64,000 nt of DNA from Mesostigma viride (lineage: Eukaryota; Streptophyta; Mesostigmatophyceae; Mesostigmatales; Mesostigmataceae). How positions within the stretch are numbered: the first letter of the stretch is position 1; each line of letters starts with the position of its first letter. This document shows, piece by piece, positions 32,691 to 44,825 of the stretch. The translations under genes and the position numbers were made by a program. The notes under the pieces were generated by a model. The model saw only the letters and a program-made list of their open reading frames with translations, did no database searches and was not told the origin of the DNA. The stretch spans positions 2,258,565 to 2,322,564 of the forward strand of contig RPFO01000103.1 in the NCBI GenBank assembly GCA_009746045.1, written 5' to 3'.

Positions 32691-33224
32691 CATACACCCG
32701 TTCATTCATGCATGCAGCCGCTCATCATTAACACGCCTCCGTTGGGAAACTCACGGGGTATGAACTATGAAACGGGCGGTAAGAAAGGAAGAAGGAGCCG
32801 CCTCCCCAACATGCCGCCCGGCAAAGGCAGCGATGGGCCGTCCAGGAGGGAAACACTGCGCTTTGCCTTGTACGCCGGGGTGCGCAGGCGACGTGCGGGC
32901 ACTGTCGCGTGTAAATTTGCCTGCCCGCCCCAGTCCTTCTCGGAACGCCTCCCCAGAGCATGCCGTCATGGTAAGAGCTCTTTTCGCCCGTCGCCGGAAG
33001 CTTAAACCACAAGAATACGCCGGTCAATGACCAGAAAATGGGGGGTTGTCGACGTTATAAACCAGTAGCTGTGGTTTTTCCCGCACCCCGAGCACACTCC
33101 GGACGGGGCCAGCAAGCCCCGCCCGCAGGATAAACACCGGGCGATGTTGCTGCGCCCAAGGGAAGTCATATAGCTGCAAGAAAAGACGTAAAAGCGATTA
33201 AAAGCACGACATGCAGTGTCCAGT
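32691..33224. other. Unique stretch between microsatellite and family B copy II
   Basis: No gene supported; ORFs are under 100 codons and overlap on both strands. Confidence 0.4.
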
Positions 33225-33980
33225 GCCGCTTGCAGGCCTTGGTAGACCGAGAGACTGGCAAATTGTGCGCAAGTCCCAGGCGGCTGCCACCATATAACAC
33301 CCCCAGAGACAACAAACGAACAAACAAACAAAAGAGGGTGGGTGGGTGGGGAAAACTGATAAAGCATGCGCCGCCATGTCTTCCTCAATAAATTGGCTGC
33401 ATTGCATGCGCACGGTGACGGATGCAAGTCCGGTACAATACTGGCGCGGCGCCCAGGTGCCACTGAACAGTTGTACTACAAAGAACCCATTTGTACTGAT
33501 TCTTTCGACATTGTACTACGTTTAGTCACTGTCTACTTCAACCCAGGAGGTCATACCACCTCCTAGGCAGGTTGTGCTACACCTGAACGAATCTTTACTA
33601 GCCTGAGCTAGTTTGAACTAGTTTGAAGTAGATTGTACTACCCTGTAGTACCAATGAAGTACTTTGAACTACATCCAAGTACTTGGAAGCAGTCCAGAGG
33701 TCATTTGCAGGGACTTTCACCCTTTCCAGGAGCATTTCTCGCAGATCAGCCATGAGGCAGCGGCACCGACTCGCACTCCGCTCCCCTTAGTCGCAAATCA
33801 GGGAATCCAGATCGTAAGATCAACCATCCTCTGTGCATGCTTTCAGGTTCACTTTGTTTGAGAAGGCACCAGAACTTGTTTATTGCAAAATTATATGCTT
33901 AAGCCGCTTGCAGGCCTTGGTAGACCGAGAGACTGGCAAATTGTGCGCAAGTCCCAGGCGGCTGCCACCATATAACACCC
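33225..33980 (-). repeat. B2-A2-B1 block of family B copy II
   Basis: Truncated B2 33225-33302, spacer with GGGTGGGTGGGTGGGG at 33336-33351, A2 33351-33826 (476 bp), B1 33827-33980 (154 bp). A2 and B1 abut directly. Confidence 0.9.
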
Positions 33981-34037
33981 GCATCTCCAACCTGGCCGTC
34001 CCCGGCCGCATCTGGAGTGGTTGTAGAGGGGGAAGCC

Positions 34038-34226
34038 CTAGCGTGGCTGCTAGAGTGCGCCTCCCCTGCACCTGTCAACGCAGGTACCCGCAGAGCCCTA
34101 GTGTATCCACTAGAGTGCGCCCCGCCGGCTCTGTCCAAGGCAGGATACGGTCGAAGTTGAGCCAAACCGGAAATCAGGATGATGGCGCGACGCCCAAAAC
34201 CAGCAGGGCCCCAGCGTGTCCGCTGG
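34038..34226 (-). other. Three covarying hairpins in the 3' region of family B copy II
   Basis: CTAGCGTGGCTGCTAG 34038-34053, CTAGTGTATCCACTAG 34098-34113 and CCAGCGTGTCCGCTGG 34211-34226 (+ strand), each followed by AGTGCGCC. The third differs from copy I (CACTGG) by one base that restores a full 6-bp stem. Confidence 0.7.
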
Positions 34227-34315
34227 AGTGCGCCCTGCCGACTCCTCCAACGGAGCTGCATCGTTTTATACTGCGCCCCCCGGCCTAGACCGGGGCAGGC
34301 GCATCCCCACACTTG

Positions 34316-37300
34316 CTACTGCCAGTGTGAACTCCACTGAGCGGGGGGGAACTCCTCAGCCAGCAACCACACCCACCGCGGCACTTGCACCGCTAGAGCA
34401 CGGTGCAGGCCCACGTAGTGGTCCACCGACTTGAACTGGCGCCAACGCCCGCGCTTCTGGATGTCTGGGAGTGAAACGCCCTGCAGGTAGTCGTACGTTG
34501 CCCCACCATGTCGCATGGAGTAGGGCGGAAACATCCCCCGCAGGCCCAGAACATCCCACGCCGCGTGCCACCGACGAGAGAACTGGCTGTAGTTGAGGCT
34601 CCCAAACAAGGGCTCCTCGGGCTCCCGCCCAGCGCACAGGCGCTCGAGCACGTACAGCGAGAGGGGATCCTGCACCACCACCGCCTGTGCACCCCCCTTG
34701 GCTGTCTTGGGATCCCGCAGAAGAAGCGCGCCCAGTCCCCGCTGCCCCAGGCGACGGTCGCCACGCAGTGCCACGTCCCCCACTCGGAGCTTGAAGGCCT
34801 CCCCGATGCGCAGGTATTGCTGGAAAGTGATGACGCACACGGCTGCTGCCATGGGCGCCCCCTGCCAGCGGAGGAGCTGCACCACCAGGTAGAGCAGCTC
34901 CCACGGCACCGGATTGGGGCTATGCGTTTGCACGCGTCGCTGCCACCCGTACAGGAGCCGGCGGGCCTCGCGCCACCCCTGCACTTGGCTGGGGTAGTAC
35001 AGTTGCAGCCCACACAGCGCCCTCATGCACATGGAACGCCCTGCTCCCCCTCCATCCTCGTAGACAGACACGAGCCACTCGCAGAACACGCTCTCCGCTT
35101 CCTCCGGCGGTACAGCACCATAGGGCTCAGCCCACAGGAGGTACGCGATCACTGCGCGATGGTAGCTGCGCAGGGTCGCGGGCAGCACGGTGCTCTCCAG
35201 CAGTTCCTGCCGCCCTCCCGGACCCGGGTTACTCTCCACATCGCCATCGGCGGTAAGGTCCCGCACCCACCGGCCCCGGCTGGGCGCGTCAGCGGGGTTT
35301 CGCTCCGAGCGGATGTACACCCAGTGGTACCTGGTGTTGCTGGCACAGCCCAGGGCGGCAGCGCGGCGGCACCACGTGTTGAGGCGGTAAGATGATGACC
35401 GCCCCTTCACCACTGCGCCCACAACGGCGGTGTTATCCACCAGCCGTACGTGCCGTCGCCCCCACCGCGCCCGCGTGCGCAGCCCCCACTCCAGGCTCTG
35501 CACGGCTGCGCGCGCCTCTTTCTCATTGATGTGCGCCCCCGCGTCCCTCCACCGGTGTTTCACCGCCACACGCCAGCGGGCGGTCGCCACCGCCCGATGT
35601 TCCCTCTCCCCCGTTCGCTCCACACCGACCTCTTCCGACCCGACACACAGAGTCTTCCACCCCTTCATTTCGCGGCAGTTGGACAAAGCCTTCACGTCTG
35701 CCTCTGCCAGACGGGCGTACACCACACCGGAGCCCCGGCTCGACGCGTCACTGGCCACGACGGTGGTGTCCAGTGGCTGGTTGCGCTGCGCATGCACCAG
35801 GGGAGCCAGGCAGACAGCCGCCCAGAGCTCCCGGCGCACACTTGCCCAGAGTTGGAAGCGTCCTCCCTTGCGGAGGGCCAGCACTTGGTGGAGCATCCTG
35901 TAGGCGTGGAACCAGGTGCTTAGCAGACTCCTGCGCAGCAGCTGGATCCATACCCAGCGTCCCAGTAGGGAGGCCAACTCATGGTAGCTTGCTCGTCCCC
36001 GGGCCAGCACCGCCTCGGTGTCGTGGACCAGGAGGGCCAGTCGCTTCGCCGACGGCCACAAGCTCCCATCTTGGTGAAACTCGATGCCCAGGATCTCAAC
36101 AGCTTGACCCTCCCGCGCCCGCTCGACCTTTTTCTCATTCACCACCAGGCCAGCTGGCGCGTAGCACTCGGTGCATGCGCGGTCCAGCAGCGCGTTCGCC
36201 TCCGCTGCGCTGCGCGCGTGTGTGGTGCCCAGGTCGTCGATCATGACCAACTGCGCCGGCCGAGGAGGGTCCTCGGGCAGCAGCTGCCAGTCAAGTTCGG
36301 CGGCCCCCACCAACTCCATCCACTCCCGTCCTCCCTCACGCACTGTGCGCACCCCGAGCTGATGCATCGGGACGCTCACACTCAGCCCGGGGTTCAGCTT
36401 CCCCGGCCCGAACAGGGTCTGCATGTGCGCCACCTGCGCCAGCAGGACCGAGTGAGACCACCCCATCACCAGAACACGGAACCTGGGATAGAGCCGGCGG
36501 CGCTCCCCGGGCTGGCCGACCTCGTCCGACCAGACTGGGGGCAGCGCGAACCACTCCCGCCACTCCGTTGGCACGGAGAAGCGGTAGTAGTACGTCTCCA
36601 GGTCCGTTTTGCTCGAGTAGCTGGGCGCGCCCCCTGCCATCTCGGCCACCGCCCCCACATCTGGCAGGTAACAGCCGCCAGGGGTGAGGAACTTGTCGTT
36701 GCTCTGCACCATGTTGCAGATGAGTCGCTGGCGCTGGGCTGACGGGTCCACCACCCCTGGATCGCGCTTGGGCACGCCGAACAGGCCGTTGGTGACCGGG
36801 GGCTCCTCCTCGCTGTACTCTGTCATCCCGGTCTCCGCCAGCCGCACGCTCAGGCGCGCGTACTCTGTGTCGCTCGCACAGCCATGCGTCACTCGCCGTC
36901 GACGCCCTGGCTGCACTACCTCCTCCTCCCTCAAAATATTTTTTATGTTGCCATATACCTCCCTCCACTGGGGGGGAGGCAGTCCATCAGCGGCACGCTG
37001 CCCGCCACTCCGCCCGCGGGCAGCGCAAGTCTCTCTGGGACAATCATTTCATATTGCCCGTCGGGCCCATAGGGCCCAGACTCAACGTCATGCACCAGGT
37101 CCTCTGCCGCTACGGCTCTCAGCCGGCGCTCATGGACCTGGGCGGCAATCTCCAGCCCTTGTAGGGCCGCCTGCTGGGCAGCGGTGCAGGGAGCCGTTGC
37201 CGTCGCCCCGCTAGTGCCGCGCCCTGGGGGCCCGCCGGCAGGCGTGGCCATTGCTGGCCCCGCCCCACACCCGGCCGCCCCCACAGGCGGTTCCCGTGTC

Positions 37301-37440
37301 CCCCCCACATCCAGTTCAGGCCTTCCACGAGCCGGACCATGAGCAGCAAGCGTGCCCGCCGCCGCGTGGCTCGCTGCAGCCTGCGTCGTGAGCGCAGGCG
37401 GGACCGGTCGAGGGGCTGGACGGCCGGAACTGGGAGGGGG
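34316..37440 (-). pseudogene. Family B copy II ORF2: RT - RNase H - 2A - YR, two frameshifts
   Basis: Open from 36934 to the stop at 34316 (872 aa): VTHGCASDTEYARL, KTDLETYYYRF, VMIDDLGTTHARS, RNase H SDASSRGSG / INEKE / VDNTA / NPAD, 2A motif GDVESNPGP at 35219-35245, YR with YLRIGEAFKL, PKTAKG, SMRHGGA, RGRW and VDHY. The N-terminal part (RGRGVFPLPVPAVQPLDRSR onward) is broken near 37300 and again near 36970 at a G run. All catalytic motifs of RT, RNase H and YR are retained. Confidence 0.88.
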
Positions 37441-37455
37441 AACACGCCGCGCCCC

Positions 37456-39370
37456 TCACTTCTGCTTGTTGCTGGCGGAGGAGGAGGCCACCGCCCCCCC
37501 ATCCACCTTGGCCAGCACCGCCGCGCTGACCCGCGCGTCGTGCTCCTTCTTGGCGGCCTTGAGAGCCCGTCGCGCCGCCCTCGTCCGCTGGCTGCCGCTC
37601 TCCACCACCGGCAGCACGAAGGCGGCCTGGGCGACCCACGCGCCCTGGCCCCGCTCGCTCTCCACCACCATGAGTGACTCCACGATGCGTGCAAAGTACT
37701 CCATGCACGCGAGCTCGGTCACCGCCGTGACTCCCAGCTCCTTCACCGCCACGTCCAGGGCGTGGCACAGGTTGACCGCGATGTCCATGCGCTCGCGACT
37801 CTGCCACCCGCTGGTCTGGCCTGGCCCACGGATGAACATGGGCTTCAGGCCCTCCAGCCGGGCCCGCAGACTGCCCCCGTACCGGTCCTTGGCCGTTTGC
37901 AGGTACTCGGGCAGCACCCGCAGCTTGTACCGGTAGTCCTCCACCTCCCAAGGGATGCTGGTGGCAGTCCCCGGCAGGGCGACCCCCTTGGTCATGGGCA
38001 CAGCCAACACCTGGCCGCTCGCTGGGTCGGCGCGACCCGGTAGGCGGTCCCTGCGGCGCCGGCTGCTGCTGCGCCGGCCCGAGTCGCTGCTGCTGTCGCT
38101 GCTGCTGCTGCCGCTGCTGCTGCTGCTGCTGCTGCTGCTGCAACGGCACGTGCGATGGCGGCACTTGGGACACTTGGCCGTCTTGGCTCGCGCCGGTGCT
38201 GGGGCCACTGGTTTGGCGCCGGGCAGGATTGTCCCACCCCCCCGCGCCCCTTGCTGGGCCGCTGGGTGTGAGCTGTGCAAGGGATACCCCTCTGCAGGCT
38301 CCTCGTCCCCCGCCACGGACGCGGGGGCCGTCACCCATCCCCCCTGGCCGCTCCGGGGCTCTTCCCCAGTGCCTGGGCCTCCAGCCCCCGGCCACCCGGC
38401 TCCCCAGTACCCCGGGGGGGGAGCAGGCATCCAGTAACCGCCCCCTGGCACTGCTCCTTCCCCTGCCCCACTGGTGTACCCCCATGGAGGGGCTACCCCC
38501 GTGGCGTGCAGGCCACCAGCCCACAGTGGGGCTATCCCGGGGTGGGTTTGAGGGGTGTGCCCACCCGGCACTCGCAGTGCAGGGCCCAATGGGGGGTGCC
38601 CTCCTCCCTGCAAGCCGGCAGGGCCCCCCCCACCCCCCCGCACCCTTCACCCCCTGTCCACCCATGACGGCGCCCATGCGGGCCATCATGGAGGGGTCCA
38701 TGGCCAACAGGTGGGCCCCCGCAGCCCCTCCCTTGCCACCGCTGCACCCCCCCCCCACAGTTGGGGCCGTGCCCCCTACCCCCTTTCCCCTGGCCCCTCC
38801 AGCCACCAGGGGGGCGCCTCCCACCACCTTCCCTCGCCCAGCAAATGGCGTGGCACCTCTGCCAACAGTCTCCCCACCCCCTGGGAGACCTGTGCCAGTC
38901 TCCTGAGCCGATCCTAGGGCTTCTATGCTCATGTTGCCCATGGTTGCCGCAATTTTTGCCAAATCATTGGAAAAATTCGCAGCTTGAGGCGCCCCATCAT
39001 TCTGCTCATCTCCAGAGGCCCCAGACATGTCCCCCAACATATCTTCGGCCTCCTCAGAGCCTACGAAGCCCTCCTCGGCCCCCATTTCGGCCAGGAACCC
39101 CTCTGGCAGTTTGTGCTCCAAGGAAAACGCGATATTCTTTCCCAGTTGTGCTGGCTCGCTGCTAGCTTCTATTTCATATCCCACACTCACCAAATACCGT
39201 CCTAGTGAGTCTAAGGGACTTTTTGAAGAAGCTGCAAGTCTTGCCTTGTAGGCAGGACCGAGGGAACCCACTATCAAAGTGGCCAACGAAGTGCTATCCT
39301 TATTTGCTGCAAAATAAAGATTTCGTGCAGTTTGCGCGAAACCTCTCGGAATGGGCTCATTCGACCCCAT
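37456..39370 (-). pseudogene. Family B copy II Gag-like ORF1, frame broken at a G run
   Basis: ATG 39370 (MGSNEPIPRGFAQTARNLYF). First frame: a helical N-terminus, acidic patch and Gly-rich linker to about 38640; second frame: Gly/Pro/Trp-rich, then KCPKCRHRTCRC, a Ser tract, RRSSSRRRRDR, the conserved module (LCHALDVAVKELG ... TELACMEYFARIVES) and NKQK stop. The break is at GCGGGGGGGTGGGGGGGG, a +1 relation, opposite to copy I at the equivalent place. Confidence 0.8.
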
Positions 39371-39462
39371 TTTTTGCTGCAAAATCACTTAATATGACGT
39401 GGAAATTATCGAGCTTTAAAGAGCGCAAAAAGAACGAGTGATTTTGACCAAGAAACGGCAAA

Positions 39463-39938
39463 GAAAACTGATAAAGCATGCGCCGCCATGTCTTCCTCAA
39501 TAAATTGGCTGCATTGCATGCGCACGGTGACGGATGCAAGTCCGGTACAATACTGGCGCGGCGCCCAGGTGCCACTGAACAGTTGTACTACAAAGAACCC
39601 ATTTGTACTGATTCTTTCGACATTGTACTACGTTTAGTCACTGTCTACTTCAACCCAGGAGGTCATACCACCTCCTAGGCAGGTTGTGCTACACCTGAAC
39701 GAATCTTTACTAGCCTGAGCTAGTTTGAACTAGTTTGAAGTAGATTGTACTACCCTGTAGTACCAATGAAGTACTTTGAACTACATCCAAGTACTTGGAA
39801 GCAGTCCAGAGGTCATTTGCAGGGACTTTCACCCTTTCCAGGAGCATTTCTCGCAGATCAGCCATGAGGCAGCGGCACCGACTCGCACTCCGCTCCCCTT
39901 AGTCGCAAATCAGGGAATCCAGATCGTAAGATCAACCA
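39463..39938 (-). repeat. A1 repeat of family B copy II
   Basis: 476 bp, same length as A2 33351-33826; sense start TGGTTGATCTTACGATC at 39938. Flanked on the right by unique DNA (GTCAGCGCTCC). Confidence 0.92.
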
Positions 39939-40551
39939 GTCAGCGCTCCTATAATTCTCACTTTTTCGCGGAAGGGGCGTAAAAATCGGAAACGCATAAG
40001 GGAAATCCATCGCTGGGTTTCTTTGAAATGATGTTAGGAACTGGTAGAATGTGTTCATGACAGCCGAGAGCATGTTTTTCCTGTCTGTGTTTTACCTTGC
40101 ACACACACGGGTCGGGCCGGTTAGTGTGCAAAACGCCCGCCTGCTGCCCACGTGCCCTCGCTGCAGAAAAAAAAGAAACTGTTTTTCAGGTTTTTTAATG
40201 TACGATACTGTTCCTTACGTAATCAACGTCCGAACAAGCCAAATAACGTCCAAAATGGTTGCGTAATCAGCTCGCAATAAATTTTCGCGTCACCATAGCC
40301 GTGCACACCGAATTTCAGTCAAAATTGCACGCGCGCACCGAATTTCGTCAACTTTCGCGGGGGAATTACCGGGGTGTGCAAGGCGCGGCGCCGGACTGAT
40401 GTGCCGAGGGTATCCCAGCCAGAAATTTCCACGACAGACAGTGCCATCGGTCCACTGCGGCTAAAAGAGCTTGCAGTAGGGACCGGCGTGCCATCGTCCC
40501 GCTTTTCAGGAACGTCGGCCTCAGGTAGAGGGGAAGAGAACAGATCCTTTC
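39939..40551. other. Unique stretch, no gene supported
   Basis: AT-rich, with A and T runs around 40160-40200; no ORF above about 70 codons. May be downstream sequence of the minus-strand zinc-finger ORF. Confidence 0.4.
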
Positions 40552-41102
40552 TCAGTTTTGATTCTTAGTGGCGTCCAGCCCCGAACCCGGGTTTGAATGA
40601 CCATGCTCGTCGGCAGGACGCTGAGGAGACATCGCGGAATCTTTCTCGTTTGTCGCATTTGCAGCCCCATCATGATGGAAGTCATCCTCTGCCCTTGCAG
40701 CTTCATCATCACAACCGCCATCATCATCGAAATTCAGGTCATCCTCGGTGACGGGCCTGCGAAACGAAACATCCGGGCACTCTGGGCTGATAGTGGAAGG
40801 CTCCGTGTTGCTAGTGTGCCCTGGCTGCTCGAGCGTGGCGCACGGCTGGCATCGTGGAGGGCCGCCGCAGTCAGAGCATTGCCATTCCGTGCCGTCACCG
40901 TCGTCTGCGTGCCTGAAAATATGCGTACAGATGCCGTGCAGGACCTTGCCACATCGGCCGGCGCATTGGTGGTTTGCACCGGCCAAACTACTTTCATGGC
41001 ACCAGATTTCTTTCCTAGCACCCATTTTCTACAATCGTCCCCGGCATAACACAAATCAATCAATTCGTCCATGTCATCGCTTCGGCTATCAGCATCGGGC
41101 AT
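40552..41102 (-). CDS. Hypothetical Cys/His zinc-finger protein, possibly split or spliced
   Basis: The better frame (41025-40552, 157 aa) has WCHESSLAGANHQCAGRCGK, LHGICTHIF and WQCSDCGGPPRCQPC, a Cys/His pattern (C-H, C-x3-C, H-x2-C, C-x2-C) like PHD/ZZ-type or transposase-associated fingers, then an Asp-rich acidic tail. A second frame from ATG 41102 (MPDADSRSDDMDELIDLCYA) supplies a plausible N-terminus (DDCRKWVLG) and would need a frame change or a short intron near 41030. Family not established; it could be the first exon of a transposon gene. Confidence 0.45.
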
Positions 41103-41179
41103 AGTTCCCGTGGCTAGTGCCCATCATTCTTTCCACCTTGAGCGGGGCGAAGTCACGAATTCAAGCGCGAAGTGCATTT

Positions 41180-42170
41180 GAATCAAGCGGGAACTGGGTG
41201 ACACTGCTTGAAGACGTGCAGCTCCAAGGCATGCAAATGATGCAATGTATCAAAGATACGATACGCAAAGTTCAGGTGTTCAGGTGAAGCCGTGAAGACG
41301 TGAAGCCGTGAAGCCGTGAAGACGTGGTGAAGACAGGTGAAGACGCGGTGAAGACGTGAAGACGCGGTGAAGACGTGAAGACGTGAAGACGTGAAGACAC
41401 GATACGGCAAGTTCAGGTGAAGTTCAGGTGTTCAGGTGAAGCCGTGAAGACGTGAAGACGTGAAGCCGTGAAGACGTGGTGAAGACAGGTGAAGACGCGG
41501 TGAAGACGTGAAGACGTGAAGACGTGAAGACTTGAAGACACGATACGGCAAGTTCAGGTGAAGTTCAGGTGTTCAGGTGAAGCCGTGAAGACGTGAAGAC
41601 GTGGTGAAGACAGGTGAAGACGCGGTGAAGACGTGAAGACGTGAAGACGTGAAGACGTGAAGACGTGAAGACGTGAAGACGTGAAGACACGATACGGCAG
41701 GTTCAGGTGAAGTTCAGGTGTTCAGGTGAAGCCGTGAAGACGTGGTGAAGACAGGTGAAGACGCGGTGAAGACGTGAAGACGTGAAGACGTGAAGACGTG
41801 AAGACGTGAAGACGTGAAGACGTGAAGACGTGAAGACGTGAAGACGTGAAGACGTGAAGACGTGAAGACGTGAAGACACGATACGGCAAGTTCAGGTGAA
41901 GTTCAGGTGTTCAGGTGAAGCCGTGAAGACGTGAAGACGCGAAGACGTGAAGACGTGGTGAAGACAGGTGAAGACGCGGTGAAGACGTGAAGACGTGAAG
42001 ACGTGCATGCAAGGTATCAAAGATACGATACGCCGCAAGTTCAGGTGAAGTCGTGAAGACGTGAAGACGTGAAGACGTGAAGACGTGAAGACGTGAAGAC
42101 GTGAAGACGTGAAGACGTGAAGACCAGGACTGTCACATGAAGACTGGGACGTGAAGACAAGTTGCAGCAC
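41180..42170. repeat. GTGAAGAC minisatellite with higher-order units
   Basis: Dominant 8-mer GTGAAGAC (with GTGAAGCC, GTGGTGAAGACAG and GCGGTGAAGAC variants). Higher-order units begin ACGATACG(G)CAAGTTCAGG at about 41258, 41399, 41539, 41687, 41878 and 42026, with growing runs of plain GTGAAGAC between them. Confidence 0.92.
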
Positions 42171-42224
42171 TCAGCCGCAGCAGTCGCACGCAGGTAGAAA
42201 CGAGTATTGCTGCTTGAATCTGTC

Positions 42225-42620
42225 AAGACCCCATCGAATGTAAAACAGGTTTTTCGTAAAGAAATCCGATGTGTGGGCGGGCTTTACATAGTGCTTCTGT
42301 CCAAGCACTACCGGGTGTAAAACAGTATACTTCTTGAAGAAATCAGTTGGGGCTTTGTTGGGCGTCACATTTGACCAGTGGGCGGAGTTTCCTGCTTCTG
42401 TGAAGGCGCCATCGAATGTAGATCAGTAGATTTTCTAAAGAAATCTGAGGTGTGGGCGGGGCCTTTATTGCTTGTGTCCATCCACCACCGGATGTAGAAC
42501 AGTAGACTTATTGAAGAAATCAGTTTGGGGCTTTGTTGGGCGCCACATTTGAGCGGTGGGCGGGGTTTCTTGCTTCTGTCCAAGCACCACCGGGTGTAAT
42601 ACAGTAGATTTCCTATCAAC
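42225..42620 (+). promoter_or_regulatory. Duplicated promoter-proximal repeats upstream of the DUF7869-like gene
   Basis: Two-part repeat of about 184 bp. GAATGTA(A/G)A(A/T)CAG plus AAGAAATC and GTGGGCGGG occur at about 42228 and 42412; CACCGG(G/A)TGTA(A/G)AACAGTA plus GAAGAAATCAG at about 42306 and 42486; a fifth half unit (CACCGGGTGTAATACAGTAG) ends a few bases before ATG 42621. GGGCGGGG GC boxes recur. Role inferred from position only. Confidence 0.5.
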
Positions 42621-43795
42621 ATGGATGAAGAATGGGATGTGCCAGACCTGGTGGATTCGGATGCGAGTTCTGAAGCTAGTTGGGGCGTGGATTCTGACGG
42701 CTCTGACGACGACCTGCTTCACACGGAAATGGGACCCGGCACGTCTTCCTCTCGAGCGAAGCGCAGTGGGAAGAAAGATGGCGCCCGGCTTCTCGCCTCC
42801 AAATTGAAGTCCGTTGACAAGGACATCGCCAAGGCCAGGAAGTGCGGTCCGACTTGTGGGGAGCATTGCCTCGAGAAGGTGGGCACCTTACTTACCGATA
42901 CCAGGTCGTGGACTGCCTTTCGAGAGTTCCTGTACAACCAAACGGACCAGCAGCGCATGGCCTCCCTTTGCGACGTGATCCGGTCGGCCGGCGTGGGCAA
43001 CATCGAGGTAGAATCCCCTGCCGACGGTGGCCGTTACAAGAAGTACATCATTACCGGCCCTTTACACGTGGGCGTGGTGATTGCGGGGTGCATGTACACC
43101 GTCACCGGTTGTGCATCTGCCATCCGGAAGATGGCCGGCGTTACCCGGGCGACTTGGAACAATCTGGTGGCGTCGGTCGTGTCGGCGAAGGAGTATTTCC
43201 TGACCGTGCATCCCAACGACCTAGCGACTTTCGGTGTTGGTCTGGAGCACGCACCACCTGAGCGTGATGCTCGGGGGCGTTCGGAGGTTGGCGAACACGC
43301 AGCAATGTGGATGCATGAGTTGGTGCAGCAGATCGCAGACCATGACCCGACTCATGCTGGCGTTGTCTTCATGGACGTCATGTCCATCAAGGAGCACGCC
43401 ATGTACGTTGAAGACGTGGTGGCAGAAGCGGGGGAAGGGGCCAAGGTGCTAGGCTACAACGCATTCCACCGCATCTGGCGCACCTACTGCAAAGGCGACT
43501 ACTTCCCAGGGCAGAGGAGCCCGAAGGTGGTGGTATGCCCGCACAACAAGAGCACCGGTCACTGCGCGGACTGCGTGGAATGCGGCGCCGCGGTGCTTCA
43601 ACTGAGGCACAACGGAAGTACGTCGACTCCCTATGCATGTCTCAACTCGTTCACTCCATCACTGAGGGCTCCAGACATTATTTTTTACAAAATACGTTTA
43701 CGCACAAGAGACTCTTGGTCCAAAGTCGCATAATTGGTGAATAAAGCATCTGCAGGCCCCCCCAGCCAGCTGATGCTGCCATCTCACTTCCCTCA

Positions 43796-43811
43796 GGGTG
43801 GGTTGGGTGGG
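43796..43811 (+). other. G-rich four-tract motif at the C element B2/A2 junction
   Basis: GGGTGGGTTGGGTGGG directly precedes A2. The same motif type sits at the A2/B2 junction of families A, B and E, and at 53900-53915 in the second C copy. Confidence 0.8.
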
Positions 43812-44742
43812 CTAATAAAAACGAATACCAGCACAGGCACACCTCGGCTGGTTATATGCCAGCACTTTTTCTCAGACTTGGGCCGGCGGCGGCCCAGGTC
43901 CTTCTAATTCGGGTCGAAACACAATTCCGTGACCCATACAATATTCGTACACCATGCGAAGTGGCAGCGTACTTGCCCACTGTGGCGGATGCAAGTCCGG
44001 TACACCTGGTTTTGGCGCCAAAAGCACCCTTGGCCAGTTGTACTACAAGGAACCCATTCCTACTAATTCTTTTGACATTGTACTACGTTTAGTCTTGGTC
44101 TACTACACCCCAGTAGGTCCGTTCACCTCCTGAGCGTCCAATGCTACGCCGAAGCACGTCAGCACTGGTTTGAACTAGAATGAACTAGTTTGAAGTAGAT
44201 TGAAGTAGACTGTACTACCCTGTAGGCCAAGTGAAGTACTTGGAACTACGTCCAAGTACTTAGAACTAGTTTACAAGTTACTTGTACGGACTTGCACCCT
44301 ATTAGAGGGCAGTTCTCGTACCACCACACTGGCGCCCCTTATTAAATTCCAGGGCCCTTATACATTGTGACTACTGCCCCTTATAAAAGACCAGGGCCTA
44401 TTATAAAATATTAAATGCTCTATTTATTTTGTATATGTGCTGTCACCCAGCGGCGTCCCTCGCCTCCTTCGCTCCCTCCGCCCCGACAAATCAGGGAATC
44501 CAGATCGAGGGAGATCAACCATCCCTATGCATGTCTCAACTCGTTCACTCCATCACTGAGGGCTCCAGACATTATTTTTTACAAAATACGTTTACGCACA
44601 AGAGACTCTTGGTCCAAAGTCGCATAATTGGTGAATAAAGCATCTGCAGGCCCCCCCAGCCAGCTGATGCTGCCATCTCACTTCCCGCTTCCCCCAGCCT
44701 GGCCATTCTGGCCGTGGAGGACCCGTCACCAATAGTGAAGGC

Positions 44743-44825
44743 CTAGCATGACTGCTAGAGTGCCCCTCACTTACTGGTCGCGGGGAAGCCTGTCACCAAC
44801 AGTGGGGCCCCAGCTTGTCTGCTGG
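44743..44825 (-). other. Two covarying hairpins in family C
   Basis: CTAGCATGACTGCTAG 44743-44758 followed by AGTGCCCC, and CCAGCTTGTCTGCTGG 44810-44825 followed by AGTGCGCC (+ strand). Same position relative to B1 as in family B. Confidence 0.7.

Larger units (their letters stand above)
33225..39938 (-). mobile_element. Family B YR retrotransposon, copy II (B2 truncated)
   Basis: 6714 bp in sense: A1 39463-39938, gag 37456-39370, ORF2 about 34316-37440, 3' region with three hairpins, B1 33827-33980, A2 33351-33826, truncated B2 33225-33302. B2 lacks its last 76 bp, including the polyadenylation signal and the GCACAGAGGA terminus. Not interrupted by other elements, so it is the reference for reading the B insertion sites. 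Confidence 0.92.

Noticed and set aside
31607-32763. Long Pro/Leu/Ser, Arg/Glu/Gly and Ala/Cys/Val ORFs
   Set aside because: They are translations of CCCT, ACGC and CA microsatellites in several frames on both strands, with no codon structure.
41180-42170. CRISPR array
   Set aside because: Units are 8 bp with no unique spacers of constant length; it is a eukaryotic minisatellite.
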